A stretch of DNA of 64,000 nucleotides, taken from the NCBI RefSeq assembly GCF_019431375.1, contig NZ_CP080267.1:2669933-2733932 (forward strand), given 5' to 3'. The position numbers and the translations under genes are program-made. The notes beneath the pieces are model-generated. The model worked only from the letters and a program-made list of their open reading frames with translations. It searched no databases and was not told the DNA's origin. This stretch comes from Alcanivorax sp. (GTDB lineage: Bacteria > Pseudomonadota > Gammaproteobacteria > Pseudomonadales > Alcanivoracaceae). Shown here piece by piece: positions 8,972-17,922 of this stretch; position 1 is the stretch's first letter, and the number at the start of each line of letters is the position of its first letter.

Positions 8972-10033
8972 ATGCGCACACTATTATTGCTAGCCGCTCT
9001 CACCCTGAGCGCCCCGGTACTGGCCGCAGAGGCCTACTTTGCCGGCGGCTGTTTCTGGTGTACCGAATCGGACTTTGAAGAGCTGGATGGCGTCAGTGAG
9101 GCCATCAGCGGCTTTGCCGGCGGAGACGAAAAGAACCCCAGCTACGAGGATGTGGCCCATGGCCGCACCGGCCATACGGAAACCGTCAAGGTAATCTATG
9201 ACCCGGCGGTGGTGAGCTATGACAACCTGCTCACCTGGTTCTGGCAGCACGTGGATCCCACTGACCCCAACGGCCAGTTCGTGGATCGCGGCCAGCAATA
9301 CCGCAGCGCCATTTTCTATCAGACCGAGGCAGAGAAAAGCGCTGCCCTGGCGTCACGCAAGGCACTGGAGGAAAGTGGCCGTTTCGACAAGCCAGTGGTG
9401 ACCGAAATCACCGAGCTGGATGCCTTCTACCCGGCGGAGGACTACCACCAGGATTACTACAAGACCCACAGCCTCAAGTACAAGTACTACCGCTATCGCT
9501 CCGGTCGCGACCAGTTTCTGCAGGAACACTGGGACGACCCGAAGCATCGTCCCTGGCTGACCGACCAGGTCACCCAGCGCTGGCAGGGCCCGGAGCAGTT
9601 CCAACGGCCCAGCGATGCGGTGCTGAAAAAATCCTTGCCCAAACTGGTCTACCAGGTGACCCGGGAAGACGCCACCGAGCGGGCCTTCCAGAACGAATAC
9701 TTCGACCACAAGGCCGAAGGCATCTACGTGGATGTGATCAGCGGCGAGCCGTTGTTTTCCTCCACGGACAAGTACAAGTCCGGCACCGGCTGGCCCAGCT
9801 TTACCCGGCCCATCGACAAGGAATTCGTGACCCTGCACGAAGACAACAAACTGTGGGCCACCCGCACGGAAGTGCGCAGCCGCTACGCGGATTCCCACCT
9901 GGGGCATGTGTTCAGCGACGGCCCCGAGCCCACCGGCCAGCGCTGGTGCATGAACTCCGCCGCGCTGCGCTTTGTGCCCAAGGCCGAGATGGAAAAACAG
10001 GGTTACGGGGAGTATTTATCCCTGTTTGAGTAA
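8972..10033 (+). CDS. msrAB: Exported MsrA-MsrB fusion, methionine sulfoxide reductase
   Basis: Repairs both S- and R-methionine sulfoxides in envelope proteins. ATG at 8972 is preceded by a strong AGGAGGT, and the first 18 residues (MRTLLLLAALTLSAPVLA) are a signal peptide. MsrA follows at once with catalytic Cys27 in AGGCFWCTE; the MsrB domain occupies the C-terminal ~130 residues with GTGWPSF and the catalytic Cys in RWCMNSAAL. The CxxC zinc sites seen in many MsrB proteins are absent (SGEPLFSS in the first position). Total 353 residues, normal for a fused MsrAB. The electron donor would have to be a membrane or periplasmic thioredoxin-like system, not seen here. The 3' end overlaps the convergent nhaC by 18 bases. 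Confidence 0.93.
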   Translation: MRTLLLLAALTLSAPVLAAEAYFAGGCFWCTESDFEELDGVSEAISGFAGGDEKNPSYEDVAHGRTGHTETVKVIYDPAVVSYDNLLTWFWQHVDPTDPNGQFVDRGQQYRSAIFYQTEAEKSAALASRKALEESGRFDKPVVTEITELDAFYPAEDYHQDYYKTHSLKYKYYRYRSGRDQFLQEHWDDPKHRPWLTDQVTQRWQGPEQFQRPSDAVLKKSLPKLVYQVTREDATERAFQNEYFDHKAEGIYVDVISGEPLFSSTDKYKSGTGWPSFTRPIDKEFVTLHEDNKLWATRTEVRSRYADSHLGHVFSDGPEPTGQRWCMNSAALRFVPKAEMEKQGYGEYLSLFE

Positions 10034-11341
10034 TGGCAGCCGTGGCCGGTTGATGACAATGGCGATCACCCCGGCCACCGCCAGCGCCCAGCAGTAATGG
10101 ATGGCACCGATCAGCGCCAGCGGCGACAGCCCGGCGATGGAACAGGCCAGCAACACCTGGGCGCCGTAGGGAATCAGCCCCTGCACCACGCAGGAAAAGA
10201 TATCCAGCACACTGGCCGAGCGACGCAGGTCCACACCATGGTCTTCGGCGATGTCTCTGGCCATCTCCCCGGTAAGCACGATGGCCACGGTGTTGTTGGC
10301 CACGAACACATTGGCCACCACCACCAGCAAGGCAATGCCCATTTCCCCGGCCCGTTGCAGCGGCAGTTTCAGCCAGCGGGTCAGGCCGTGGATCCGTTCG
10401 ATCAACCAGCGGGTGCCACCCTGGTCGGTCATCAGTTGCGACAGACCACCGATCAACATGGACAACAGCATGATCTCGAACATGCTTTCGAAACCGCTGT
10501 AGACCGCCCCGTTCACCTGGGCCAGCCCATAGTCCGCCCCCTGCACCATACCGGTGACCCCTGCCACGGCAATGCCGATGATCAGCACCGCCAACACGTT
10601 CAGCCCGCTCAGGGCCAAAGCAAAGACCAGCAGGTAAGGCAGCACCAACCAGGGCTGCAACGGCTCCGCCTGCACCTGATGGTCACCCCCGCCCAGCATC
10701 ACCAGCACCGCCACGGTGACCAACGCCGCCGGCAGGGCAATCCAGATATTCACCCGGAACTTGTCCTTCAACGAGACGCCCTGGCTGCGGGTGGCAGCGA
10801 TGGTGGTATCGGAAATCATCGACAGGTTGTCGCCGAACATGGCACCGCCCACCACGGCCCCCACGGCCAGCGGCAAGGGCAGCCCGGTGGCCTGGGCAAA
10901 CCCGGCAGCAATCGGCGCGGTGGCAGCGACGGTTCCCATGGAGGTGCCCATGGCCGTGGCAATAAAACCGGCGATCAGAAACAGGGCAGGCAGCACCCAG
11001 TCAGAGGGAATGATGCGCAGACCAAACTGTACCGTCGCATCCACACTGCCGATGCTGTCGCTGACACTGGCAAAGGCCCCGGCCAGCAGGAACACCAGGC
11101 ACATGAGGATGATGTTGGGGTGGCCGATCCCCACCAGCAGGCGTTCCACACTGCGGTTCAGCGTCTGCCGCGCCAGCACAAAAGCCAGCACGATCGCCGC
11201 CACGGCCACCACCGGCGCCTTGATCTGGTAAAAGGCGAACTCGGTGCCCTGCAGGCTGTAGTAGATCCCGCTACCGAAAAACACCGCCATAAAAAACAGC
11301 AGCGGCAGCAAAGGCCAGGCGCGGGCAGGGGCTTGAGTCAT
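10016..11341 (-). CDS. nhaC: Na+/H+ antiporter, NhaC family
   Basis: Inner-membrane antiporter of about 441 residues with 11-12 hydrophobic segments. Diagnostic NhaC-type stretches are TAMGTSMGTVAATAPIA, GGAMFGDNLSMISDTTI and ANVFVANNTVAIVL. It probably exchanges Na+ for H+; NhaC relatives can also move organic ions, so substrate is inferred. The start at 11341 gives a short cytoplasmic tail before the first membrane segment. Its 5' 259 bases and the upstream region are copied again at 11761-12080 by a tandem duplication. Confidence 0.88.
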   Translation of the reverse strand: MTQAPARAWPLLPLLFFMAVFFGSGIYYSLQGTEFAFYQIKAPVVAVAAIVLAFVLARQTLNRSVERLLVGIGHPNIILMCLVFLLAGAFASVSDSIGSVDATVQFGLRIIPSDWVLPALFLIAGFIATAMGTSMGTVAATAPIAAGFAQATGLPLPLAVGAVVGGAMFGDNLSMISDTTIAATRSQGVSLKDKFRVNIWIALPAALVTVAVLVMLGGGDHQVQAEPLQPWLVLPYLLVFALALSGLNVLAVLIIGIAVAGVTGMVQGADYGLAQVNGAVYSGFESMFEIMLLSMLIGGLSQLMTDQGGTRWLIERIHGLTRWLKLPLQRAGEMGIALLVVVANVFVANNTVAIVLTGEMARDIAEDHGVDLRRSASVLDIFSCVVQGLIPYGAQVLLACSIAGLSPLALIGAIHYCWALAVAGVIAIVINRPRLPLLKQG

Positions 11342-11416
11342 GGATCAGTCCGGATCAGCAGTAATTTCGGACAGTGTAGAGATTCCCGGCCGGAGGCGGT
11401 ACCTATCCCCCCTAGC

Positions 11417-11590
11417 CGTAGGAGCGTCGCTGGCGGCGCGATTCCCACCCTTGTTTAAAAGCATTCTCACCACAGAGGGCACAGAGCACACCGAGCAAAC
11501 CCTTTCTTTTCCTCAGTGATCTCTGTGCCCTCTGTGGTAATACATTCTTTATCGACGTTGGGTTATCGCGCCGCCAGCGACGCTCCTACG
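11417..11590. repeat. REP doublet, family A, with a second nested inverted repeat
   Basis: Outer arms CGTAGGAGCGTCGCTGGCGG... (11417-11442) and the reverse complement (11565-11590). Nested inside, CCACAGAGGGCACAGAG near 11470 pairs with CTCTGTGCCCTCTGTGG near 11520-11536. It lies between nhaC and the duplicated carboxylase fragment. Confidence 0.85.
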
Positions 11591-11596
11591 GCTAGT

Positions 11597-11760
11597 TCAG
11601 AACGTATCCACAAACGGCCGACCGCCACTCCCACCCCGGTGCCCGGACGCATTCAACCCGCGCAGCAACCACTGCCGGCTCTCCATGGGATCGATCACCG
11701 CATCGATCTCCAGGAAGCTGGCCATGTTCAGGGCCTTGCCCTGCTGGTAGGCCTTGGCCA
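11597..11760 (-). pseudogene. Duplicated 3' fragment of the acyl-CoA carboxylase gene
   Basis: Encodes the last ~54 residues of the carboxylase (AYQQGKALNMASFLEIDAVI to RPFVDTF, stop included), nearly identical to 12343-12507; a few bases differ, one changing GGNGG to GGSGG. It has no start of its own and runs in frame into the nhaC fragment only by chance. Product of the tandem duplication described at 11083-12507. Confidence 0.85.
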
Positions 11761-12019
11761 GCAGGAACACCAGGCACATGAGGATGATGTTGGGGTGGCC
11801 GATCCCCACCAGCAGGCGTTCCACACTGCGGTTCAGCGTCTGCCGCGCCAGCACAAAAGCCAGCACGATCGCCGCCACGGCCACCACCGGCGCCTTGATC
11901 TGGTAAAAGGCGAACTCGGTGCCCTGCAGGCTGTAAGTAGATCCCGCTACCGAAAAACACCGCCATAAAAACAGCAGCAGCGGCAGCAAAGGCCAGGCGC
12001 GGGCAGGGGCTTGAGTCAT
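11761..12019 (-). pseudogene. Duplicated 5' fragment of nhaC
   Basis: Encodes the first ~85 residues of NhaC, then stops matching at the junction with the carboxylase fragment. Compared with the intact gene it has small indels (CTGTAAGTAG for CTGTAGTAG; an extra CAG in the leucine-rich start), which distort the first membrane segment. The nhaC upstream region to about 12080 is duplicated with it, so the fragment may still have a promoter. Confidence 0.85.
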
Positions 12020-12135
12020 GGATGTCCGGATCAGCAGTAATTTCGGACAGTGTAGAGATTCCCGGCCGGAGGCGGTACCTGCCGCACCTGTAGGAGCTTA
12101 CCTGCAAGCGAAAGCCAGAAGGTGTCTCGAAGCCG

Positions 12136-12342
12136 CTGTAGGAGCGTCGCTGGCGGCGCGATTCCGAACCGCTTGTGTAAAAGAATCGACCGCAGGGCGA
12201 TCAGGGAGAGGGCTCAGAGCACACCGAAAAGATTGCTGCTTTCTTTTCCTCAGTGATCTCTGTGCTCGGTTGTGGTAAGCGTCATTCTTATCGACGTTGG
12301 GTTATCGCGCCGCCAGCTCGACACTCGTAGCTAGTAGCTGGT
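12136..12342. repeat. Degenerate copy of the 11417-11590 REP doublet
   Basis: Left arm (12136-12162) is intact, but the right arm at 12304-12335 reads ATCGCGCCGCCAGC then TCGACACTCGTAG instead of GACGCTCCTACG. The nested CACAGAG repeat is scrambled with an extra AAGATTGCTGCTT-like insertion. This is the second-unit copy of the tandem duplication. Confidence 0.7.
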
Positions 12343-15300
12343 TCAGAACGTATCCACAAACGGCCGACCGCCATTCCCGCCCCGGTGCCCGGACGCATTC
12401 AACCCGCGCAGCAACCACTGCCGGCTCTCCATGGGATCGATCACCGCATCGATCTCCAGGAAGCTGGCCATGTTCAGGGCCTTGCCCTGCTGGTAGGCCT
12501 TGGCCACCAGTTTGTCGAACAGGCGTTGCCGTTTCTCCGCGCTGGGCTGAGCCGCCAACTCCTTGGCGAAGCCAAGGCGCACCGCCCCTTCCAGCCCCAT
12601 GGCGCCGAACTCGGCGCTGGGCCAGGCGGCGGTGAACAGCGGCGAATGGAAACTGCCCGCCGCCATGGCCTGGGCGCCCAGGCCGTAGCCCTTGCGCAGC
12701 ACCAGGGTGAAGAACGGCACCGTCAGGCTGGCGGCGGTGACGAACATCCGTGACACATGGCGCACCGTGGCCTGCTGCTCCGCCTCCGGCCCCACCATGA
12801 AACCGGGGGTATCGCACAGGGACACCATGGGCAGGCCGAAGGCCTCGCACAGCTGCATAAACCGAGCGGCCTTGTCGCCGCCCACCGCATCGATGGCGCC
12901 GCCCAGGTGGCCCGGGTTGTTGGCAATCAACCCAAAGGGGTGCCCTTCGATCCGTACCAGCGCAGTGATCATCCCCGGGGCAAATTCACGGCGCAGTTCC
13001 AGTACCGAGTCGCGGTCCGACAGGGTGTCGATGACCTGGCGGATGTCATAAACCCGGGTGCGTTTTTCCGGAATCTGGTGGCGCAGTTCGCGCTGGTCGG
13101 CAGCCTGCCAGTCGCTGACCCGGGTATGGGACAGCTGACCCTGAAAATAGGACAGGTACTGCTTGGCCACCGCCACCGCTTCCCTCTCGTCCTCCACGAC
13201 CACATCCACCACCCCATTGGGCCCCTGCACCGTCACCGGCCCCACCTGCTCCGGGGTGAACCGGCCCAGGCCGCCGCCTTCGATCATGGCCGGGCCGGCC
13301 ATGCCGATGCTGGCGTCTTTCGTGGCGATGATCACATCGCAGCAACCCAGCAAGGCCGCGTTGCCGGCAAAGCACCTACCGGAACCGATACCCACCAGCG
13401 GCACCTGCCCGGACAACCGGGCCATGGCGGCAAAGGTATGGCAATCCAGCCCGGCCACGCCAACAAAGTCGGTATCGCCGGGTCGCCCACCACCACCTTC
13501 GGCAAACAGCACCAGCGGCATCTTCCACTGGCCGGCCAGCTGCAGCAGGCGATCAGTCTTCTTGTGGTTCATCATCCCCTGGGTACCGGCGAACACGGTG
13601 TAGTCGTAGCTCATGGCCAGCACTCGGGCGGCCTCGTCACCGAACTGTTCGGCATTGACGGTGCCGGTGCCACCGATCAGGCCGTCCGCCGGGCTCATGG
13701 CCTGCAACTCTTCGGCACTGCGGCGACGGCGCTGGGCGGCCAAGGCCATGGCGCCGTATTCCTGGAAGCTGTCCGCATCAAGCAGATCATCGAGATTTTC
13801 CCGGGCGGTGCGCTTGCCCTTGCTGTGGCGTTTTTCCACCGCCTGGGGGCGACCGGCATCGCTGATGGCCTGATGGCGATCCAGCACTTCCGCCAGATCC
13901 TGGCGGATATGATCCAGGTCCACGCTTTCTTCCGTGGCGATGGCATCCCCTGCCACCTCACCGGGCTCCACAAACAACAGCGGCGAGGCCTCGTTCAGGG
14001 CATCGCCTTCCTGCGCGGCCAAGCTGTGCACCCGGCCGGCAATGGCGGCGCGCACCTCGAATTCCATCTTCATGGCTTCCAGCACTGCCACCACCTGGCC
14101 CACCTGCACCGTGTCGCCCTGCTGCACCAGCAGGGACACCAGCACGCCGGTGGTGGGACTGGTCAGCGCCTCGCATCCAGTTGGAGTGGCAAGGGTTTGA
14201 GCCTGTGGTGATGAATCGGCAGACGGCAAGTCCGGGGTCACGTCAGTGGGCAGCGCCCGCAACAGCTCTGGCAGGTGGGTTTCCACATAGCGGGTGGTCA
14301 CCGCGTTGGCCTGCACCGCGTCACTGGCCAGCAAGGCCTGCAGCAGCGGCAGGTTGCTTTGCACGCCCTCAATACGAGTCTGCTTCAGGGCCCGGCGGGC
14401 ACGCTGCAGCACCGTGTCATAGTCCGCCCCAGTGACGATCAATTTGGCCAGCAGGGAATCATAGGCCGGGCTGACCGGGTAACCAGCATAGCCATAACCA
14501 TCCACCCGAATCCCCGGCCCGCTGGCGGGCTCATAGGCGGTGAGGGTGCCTGCCGACGGCGCGGTGCTGCCATCGGCCTTGAGGGTCTCCAGGTTGAGGC
14601 GCAGTTGCACCGCCATGCCCTCACAGGCCGGTGCGGTTTCAAGGTTCAGGTCGGCCAGGCTCGCCCCGGCCGCCAGCCAGATCTGGCTCTGCACCAGATC
14701 CAGCCCGGTGACCTGCTCGGTGACCGTGTGCTCCACCTGCACCCGGGGGTTGGCTTCCATAAAGTAGAAACGGTTCTGTTCCGGCTCCACCAGAAACTCG
14801 AAGGTGCCGATGCCCAGATAGTTCACTGACCTGGCCAGCGTCAGGGCGCTGTCGATGATGCGGTCGCGCAGGTCGGCGTCGAGCCCCGGCGCCGGGGCAA
14901 ACTCCACCAGCTTCTGGTGGCGACGCTGCAGGGTGCAGTCCCGTTCCCACAGATGGCTCACCGCCCCGCTGCCATCACCCAGCACCTGCACCTCGATATG
15001 GCGGGCGGCGGGCACCAGCTGCTCCACATACACCGCCTCGTTGCCAAAGGCGGCCTTCGCCTCCGACTGACAACGCTGAAAGGCCGCCTCCAGCTCTGCT
15101 AGGTCAGTAACCGCTCGCATACCGCGCCCGCCACCGCCGCTCAAGGCCTTGATCATCACCCCGCTTCCCGCAACCTCCAGCGACGCCATAAAGGCCCGGG
15201 CTTCCTCCAGCGTCACCGCCTGCTCGGTACCCTGCACCAACGGCACCTGGCACCGGGCCGCCAACGCCCGGGCCGAGGCCTTGTCGCCAAACAACCGCAA

Positions 15301-15633
15301 CGTCTCCGCCCCCGGCCCGATCAACGTCAGCCCGGCCCGGGCACACTGCTCGGCAAAGTCCGCATTCTCGGCCAGAAAACCGTACCCGGGATGAATCGCC
15401 TCACAACCCTGCTCCCTGGCAACCGCGATCAACTGCGCCCCATCCAGATACGCCGGCACCCCCCGCCCCGGCAACGCCACCGCCTCATCCACCTGGCGGG
15501 TGTGCAGAGAGTGCTGGTCATCCTCCGCAAACACCCCCACGGAACGAATCCCCAGATCCGCACAGGCATTGGCAATACGAATGGCAATCTCGCCACGGTT
15601 GGCAATCAGGACGGCAGAAAACGGGACGGGCAC
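12343..15633 (-). CDS. Single-chain biotin-dependent acyl-CoA carboxylase (BC-BCCP-CT)
   Basis: About 1096 residues carrying every carboxylase activity on one chain. Biotin carboxylase is residues ~1-450 (FSAVLIANRGEIAIRI, ATP-grasp loop SGGGGRGMRAV, then EANPRVQVEHTVTE). A biotinyl domain follows with the target Lys at ~522 in EAMKM, then a fused carboxyltransferase from ~590 (GKRTARENLDDLLD, AEGGGGRPGDTD) to the end. It would carboxylate acetyl-, propionyl- or another acyl-CoA with bicarbonate and ATP; I cannot tell which. GTG at 15633 is chosen because GGAG sits six bases upstream; the upstream TTG at 15663 lacks a site. The gene stands alone, separate from a normal multi-subunit Acc. Its 3' end is partly duplicated downstream. 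Confidence 0.88.
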   Translation of the reverse strand: MPVPFSAVLIANRGEIAIRIANACADLGIRSVGVFAEDDQHSLHTRQVDEAVALPGRGVPAYLDGAQLIAVAREQGCEAIHPGYGFLAENADFAEQCARAGLTLIGPGAETLRLFGDKASARALAARCQVPLVQGTEQAVTLEEARAFMASLEVAGSGVMIKALSGGGGRGMRAVTDLAELEAAFQRCQSEAKAAFGNEAVYVEQLVPAARHIEVQVLGDGSGAVSHLWERDCTLQRRHQKLVEFAPAPGLDADLRDRIIDSALTLARSVNYLGIGTFEFLVEPEQNRFYFMEANPRVQVEHTVTEQVTGLDLVQSQIWLAAGASLADLNLETAPACEGMAVQLRLNLETLKADGSTAPSAGTLTAYEPASGPGIRVDGYGYAGYPVSPAYDSLLAKLIVTGADYDTVLQRARRALKQTRIEGVQSNLPLLQALLASDAVQANAVTTRYVETHLPELLRALPTDVTPDLPSADSSPQAQTLATPTGCEALTSPTTGVLVSLLVQQGDTVQVGQVVAVLEAMKMEFEVRAAIAGRVHSLAAQEGDALNEASPLLFVEPGEVAGDAIATEESVDLDHIRQDLAEVLDRHQAISDAGRPQAVEKRHSKGKRTARENLDDLLDADSFQEYGAMALAAQRRRRSAEELQAMSPADGLIGGTGTVNAEQFGDEAARVLAMSYDYTVFAGTQGMMNHKKTDRLLQLAGQWKMPLVLFAEGGGGRPGDTDFVGVAGLDCHTFAAMARLSGQVPLVGIGSGRCFAGNAALLGCCDVIIATKDASIGMAGPAMIEGGGLGRFTPEQVGPVTVQGPNGVVDVVVEDEREAVAVAKQYLSYFQGQLSHTRVSDWQAADQRELRHQIPEKRTRVYDIRQVIDTLSDRDSVLELRREFAPGMITALVRIEGHPFGLIANNPGHLGGAIDAVGGDKAARFMQLCEAFGLPMVSLCDTPGFMVGPEAEQQATVRHVSRMFVTAASLTVPFFTLVLRKGYGLGAQAMAAGSFHSPLFTAAWPSAEFGAMGLEGAVRLGFAKELAAQPSAEKRQRLFDKLVAKAYQQGKALNMASFLEIDAVIDPMESRQWLLRGLNASGHRGGNGGRPFVDTF

Positions 15634-15796
15634 GGCGCACTCCAGTCTTAGATTCGACGGCAAAGACCACAGTGTAGCCAGTTGGGGTTATCGATGGCAT
15701 TGATCGGGGTGCATGGAGGGATATGCATTGGGTTAATGCTGGTTTGTCGGGATAAAGGCCACGGGGAAAGACCTGACCCCCGTGATCCTTGGTAAT

Positions 15797-16081
15797 TCAT
15801 GCGTGTCCCTGGTTACTGCCAGTCCGAGTCAGCTTAAATCCCAGATACAGAACAGCGCCGTAAACCGCGAACAGATTAAACCAGTTGTGCTCAACAGCCT
15901 CGCTTCTAAGAAGAGATATTAAAAATCCAGCAAACAAAGCGTTTGCCAAGAAAAGCAGCTGCCACGCCCACTTTCTGCCTCTTTGTAACGCATGCTCAAG
16001 GCCCGCATAAATTGTCAGCCTGAAGAAGATAACAGCCAACAATATGTATATTGTCTCAAAGTTGACTCCTGCCCAATTCAT
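15797..16081 (-). CDS. Small membrane protein, unknown function
   Basis: 94 residues with three likely membrane segments (IYILLAVIFFRLTIYAG, WQLLFLANALFAGFLISLL, WFNLFAVYGAVLYLGF) and a short polar tail. ATG is preceded by GGGGA. No family recognised. It is flanked by imperfect direct repeats, AATTCATGCGTGTCCCTGG at 15794 and AATTCATGCATGTCCCCGA at about 16076, which makes it look like a small mobile cassette. The stop is followed by the AAGACCTGACCC motif that also marks the other side of the HNH gene. Confidence 0.55.
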   Translation of the reverse strand: MNWAGVNFETIYILLAVIFFRLTIYAGLEHALQRGRKWAWQLLFLANALFAGFLISLLRSEAVEHNWFNLFAVYGAVLYLGFKLTRTGSNQGHA

Positions 16082-16114
16082 GCATGTCCCCGATTAGTTG
16101 TTTGACTATAAGTC

Positions 16115-16840
16115 TCACTCTTCGAGTTGGCGCCTAAACTGCTGATCATATTCAGCGCGCAATCGGTCAACTTCATCACAAAAATCGATCTGATCGAACA
16201 TCCAATTTGTCCCCCTCTCGCCGGCCAGCCAATTTAGAGTCATCTCTTTGGTCTTCGTGGCGCCCTTCCAGCTATTAATGCCTTTCAGGGCTAATACGAT
16301 ATTTCCGGGCCAATCCGTGCCGCCGAACCGGATCGGCATTATGTGGTCCCTGGAAAAGTTAATGGGATCACGGATCAATGGCTCGCCGGAGTAATAGCAT
16401 CGGCCTTGCTGAATTTCGAAAATTCGGTCAATACAGGCATTGGTGTGGAACCCCTCGGCTTGTGCTTCACGGGCCTTCCTCTCTTTCTCTCTTCTTTTGT
16501 CCTTGGCGCTTTTCATGACGCGCATTGCAAGCTTCTTCGCTTGCTGGGGATCCTCAAAGACAAAACGGTGGCATTCAACATGTTCTAACAGCTCCGTGAC
16601 CTCGCAAGTCTCATCGTCAAAGTGCGTGTCTCGGCAAAATATGGTTTCAATCAGTGTATGTTGGGTGCTTGACTCCACCAATGCTTCCCAGCAGGGCTTG
16701 CTGACGAAACTGCGATCAACAATATGTATCCAAAAGCTGGCTGGTTCACTAGGTCGAACTCCAAATTTTGGGTAACTTGAAGCTCCAAAAATATTGGAAC
16801 CCCAGCCAGTGTAATCGATTTTGTGCAAGCGTTTGTCCAT
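16115..16840 (-). CDS. HNH-type endonuclease domain protein
   Basis: 241 residues. The C-terminal half contains an HNH-like core: CYYSGEPL, then SRDHIMPIRFGGTD, then GNIVLALKGINSWKG, with the usual DH and N spacing. The middle is a basic, charged helix (KSAKDKRREKERKAREAQAE). ATG follows GAGG. Base composition is lower in GC than the backbone and it lies in a segment bounded by AGACCTGACCC motifs, which points to acquisition. It might be a lone nuclease of a mobile element or a defence gene; nothing in the sequence decides this. Confidence 0.65.
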   Translation of the reverse strand: MDKRLHKIDYTGWGSNIFGASSYPKFGVRPSEPASFWIHIVDRSFVSKPCWEALVESSTQHTLIETIFCRDTHFDDETCEVTELLEHVECHRFVFEDPQQAKKLAMRVMKSAKDKRREKERKAREAQAEGFHTNACIDRIFEIQQGRCYYSGEPLIRDPINFSRDHIMPIRFGGTDWPGNIVLALKGINSWKGATKTKEMTLNWLAGERGTNWMFDQIDFCDEVDRLRAEYDQQFRRQLEE

Positions 16841-16926
16841 ACAGCCTCAGGTGGCGAACAATTCCCGCAGGAATAATGTGAACATTAAAAACAGGTCATA
16901 CAACATGAGATATGCGCAACTTTAGA

Positions 16927-16987
16927 GAGTCAGGTCTCTAAATTCTCACACCATATAATCTTGCCTGGGAAATGGGAGACCTGACCC
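16927..16987. repeat. Inverted GAGTCAGGTCTC/GAGACCTGACCC motif at the truncation point
   Basis: GAGTCAGGTCTC (16927-16938) and GAGACCTGACCC (16976-16987) face each other across 37 AT-rich bases. The reading frame of the carotenoid oxygenase loses family similarity exactly at this motif. A direct copy of the right motif, AAAGACCTGACCCC, lies at 15767-15780, so the two bound a ~1.2-kb segment with two genes. Confidence 0.6.
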
Positions 16988-17684
16988 AGGATCTCATTAC
17001 AAAGGACCCCTTCTCCACCAGATGCCCGGAGGGAGCGATCTTGTAGAGATCAATGGCGCCTTTGCCTGTCAGCGCTCCCTTCGGATTGAACGACGGACGA
17101 ATGCCGAAGTTGTAATAAATCCCGGTGCGTGGATTCACCTTACCGTGGGCACTGAAGGTATTGAACTTGCCCAGCTTGCCGTCGTAATCGTACTCGCCAA
17201 TGGTATCCAGGGTGGCCGAGTCCAGTTGCCAGGGGCGGCCCCCTTCCCATAACGCCAGCAGCTTGCCGCCGTGATAGATCAGGTTGGTATTGGCGCAGTT
17301 TGCCGGCAGGCGGCCGATGTTTTTGCGGATGCCACCGGGCGCATTGTGGCCGAAGCTGCGCATGACGATTTTGTTGGCCCTGGTTTCCGCCAGGTACTTG
17401 GGCGTGCGCACATAACGGTTGCGGTAGACCACACCGTCACTCGTAAAGGACACGGAATGCAGCATGCCATCGCCATCAAACCAGTGACCGAACTCCTGCC
17501 CACCGATCTTGTTGCGCCCCGGACCGATACGGAAAAAGGTGCCGCTGACGGCATCCGGGATCGTCCCTTTCACTGCGTTGAAAGGAACAAGGTATTCCAG
17601 CCCTTCGTTGAGCGCTTCAAAACCACCGTGATGCGTTACCGGCTTACCGGGATACGTCCGCAGCGAAATCACTTCTGCAGCCAT
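16938..17684 (-). pseudogene. Carotenoid oxygenase family, truncated after the N-terminal half
   Basis: The frame encodes 248 residues; family members of this type (carotenoid cleavage and lignostilbene dioxygenases) are about 470-500. The N-terminal part is convincing: SGTFFRIGPGRNKIGG, HWFDGDGMLHSVSF, RNRYVRTPKY, NTNLIYHGGKLLALWEGG, and FSAHGKVNPRTG with one of the expected iron-ligand histidines. The last ~18 residues after FVMRS come from foreign sequence that begins at the AGACCTGACCC motif. At least two of the four iron-binding histidines are therefore missing and activity is unlikely. ATG is preceded by AGGGG. Probably broken by insertion of the adjoining segment. Confidence 0.8.
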
Positions 17685-17922
17685 GGGATAACCCCTGCAT
17701 TTGTTCTTGTCAGAGATCCCTTTCTAAGCCTTGGTGTGGTGGCGTGCAAGGAGGGTTAAACAGCTAATTGTTTGGTGTTTCACTATGTGGATGATGGGGC
17801 TTGGAGATAAGCGGCTCTGTTTTTGGACACAAGGAAAGTTGGAGTTCGTTATGCTCCGGTTAGTCGCCTTCTGGTTTCGAAACCTCACGGGACAAGATCT
17901 GATCCCGCATCTTCTGCATTTT

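Larger units (their letters stand above)
11083..12507. repeat. Tandem duplication, ~0.7 kb, of nhaC 5' end + REP doublet + carboxylase 3' end
   Basis: First unit runs from about 11083 inside nhaC, through the REP doublet, to 11760 inside a copy of the carboxylase 3' end. The second runs from 11761 (nhaC again) to about 12507 (the real carboxylase). The junction at about 11760 joins carboxylase GGCCTTGGCCA to nhaC GCAGGAACACC, sharing GGCCA microhomology. The second copy of the REP doublet is degenerate, with small insertions and altered stem. Confidence 0.85.

Noticed and set aside
11592..12107. 171-codon minus-strand frame across the duplicated fragments
   Set aside because: It is a different frame through carboxylase and nhaC fragments; no family meaning.
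17685..17922. Small plus-strand frames in the AT-rich spacer beside the AlbA_2 gene
   Set aside because: Start codons lack ribosome sites, proteins are Trp/Cys-rich with no pattern, and they overlap the 3' end of the AlbA_2 gene.
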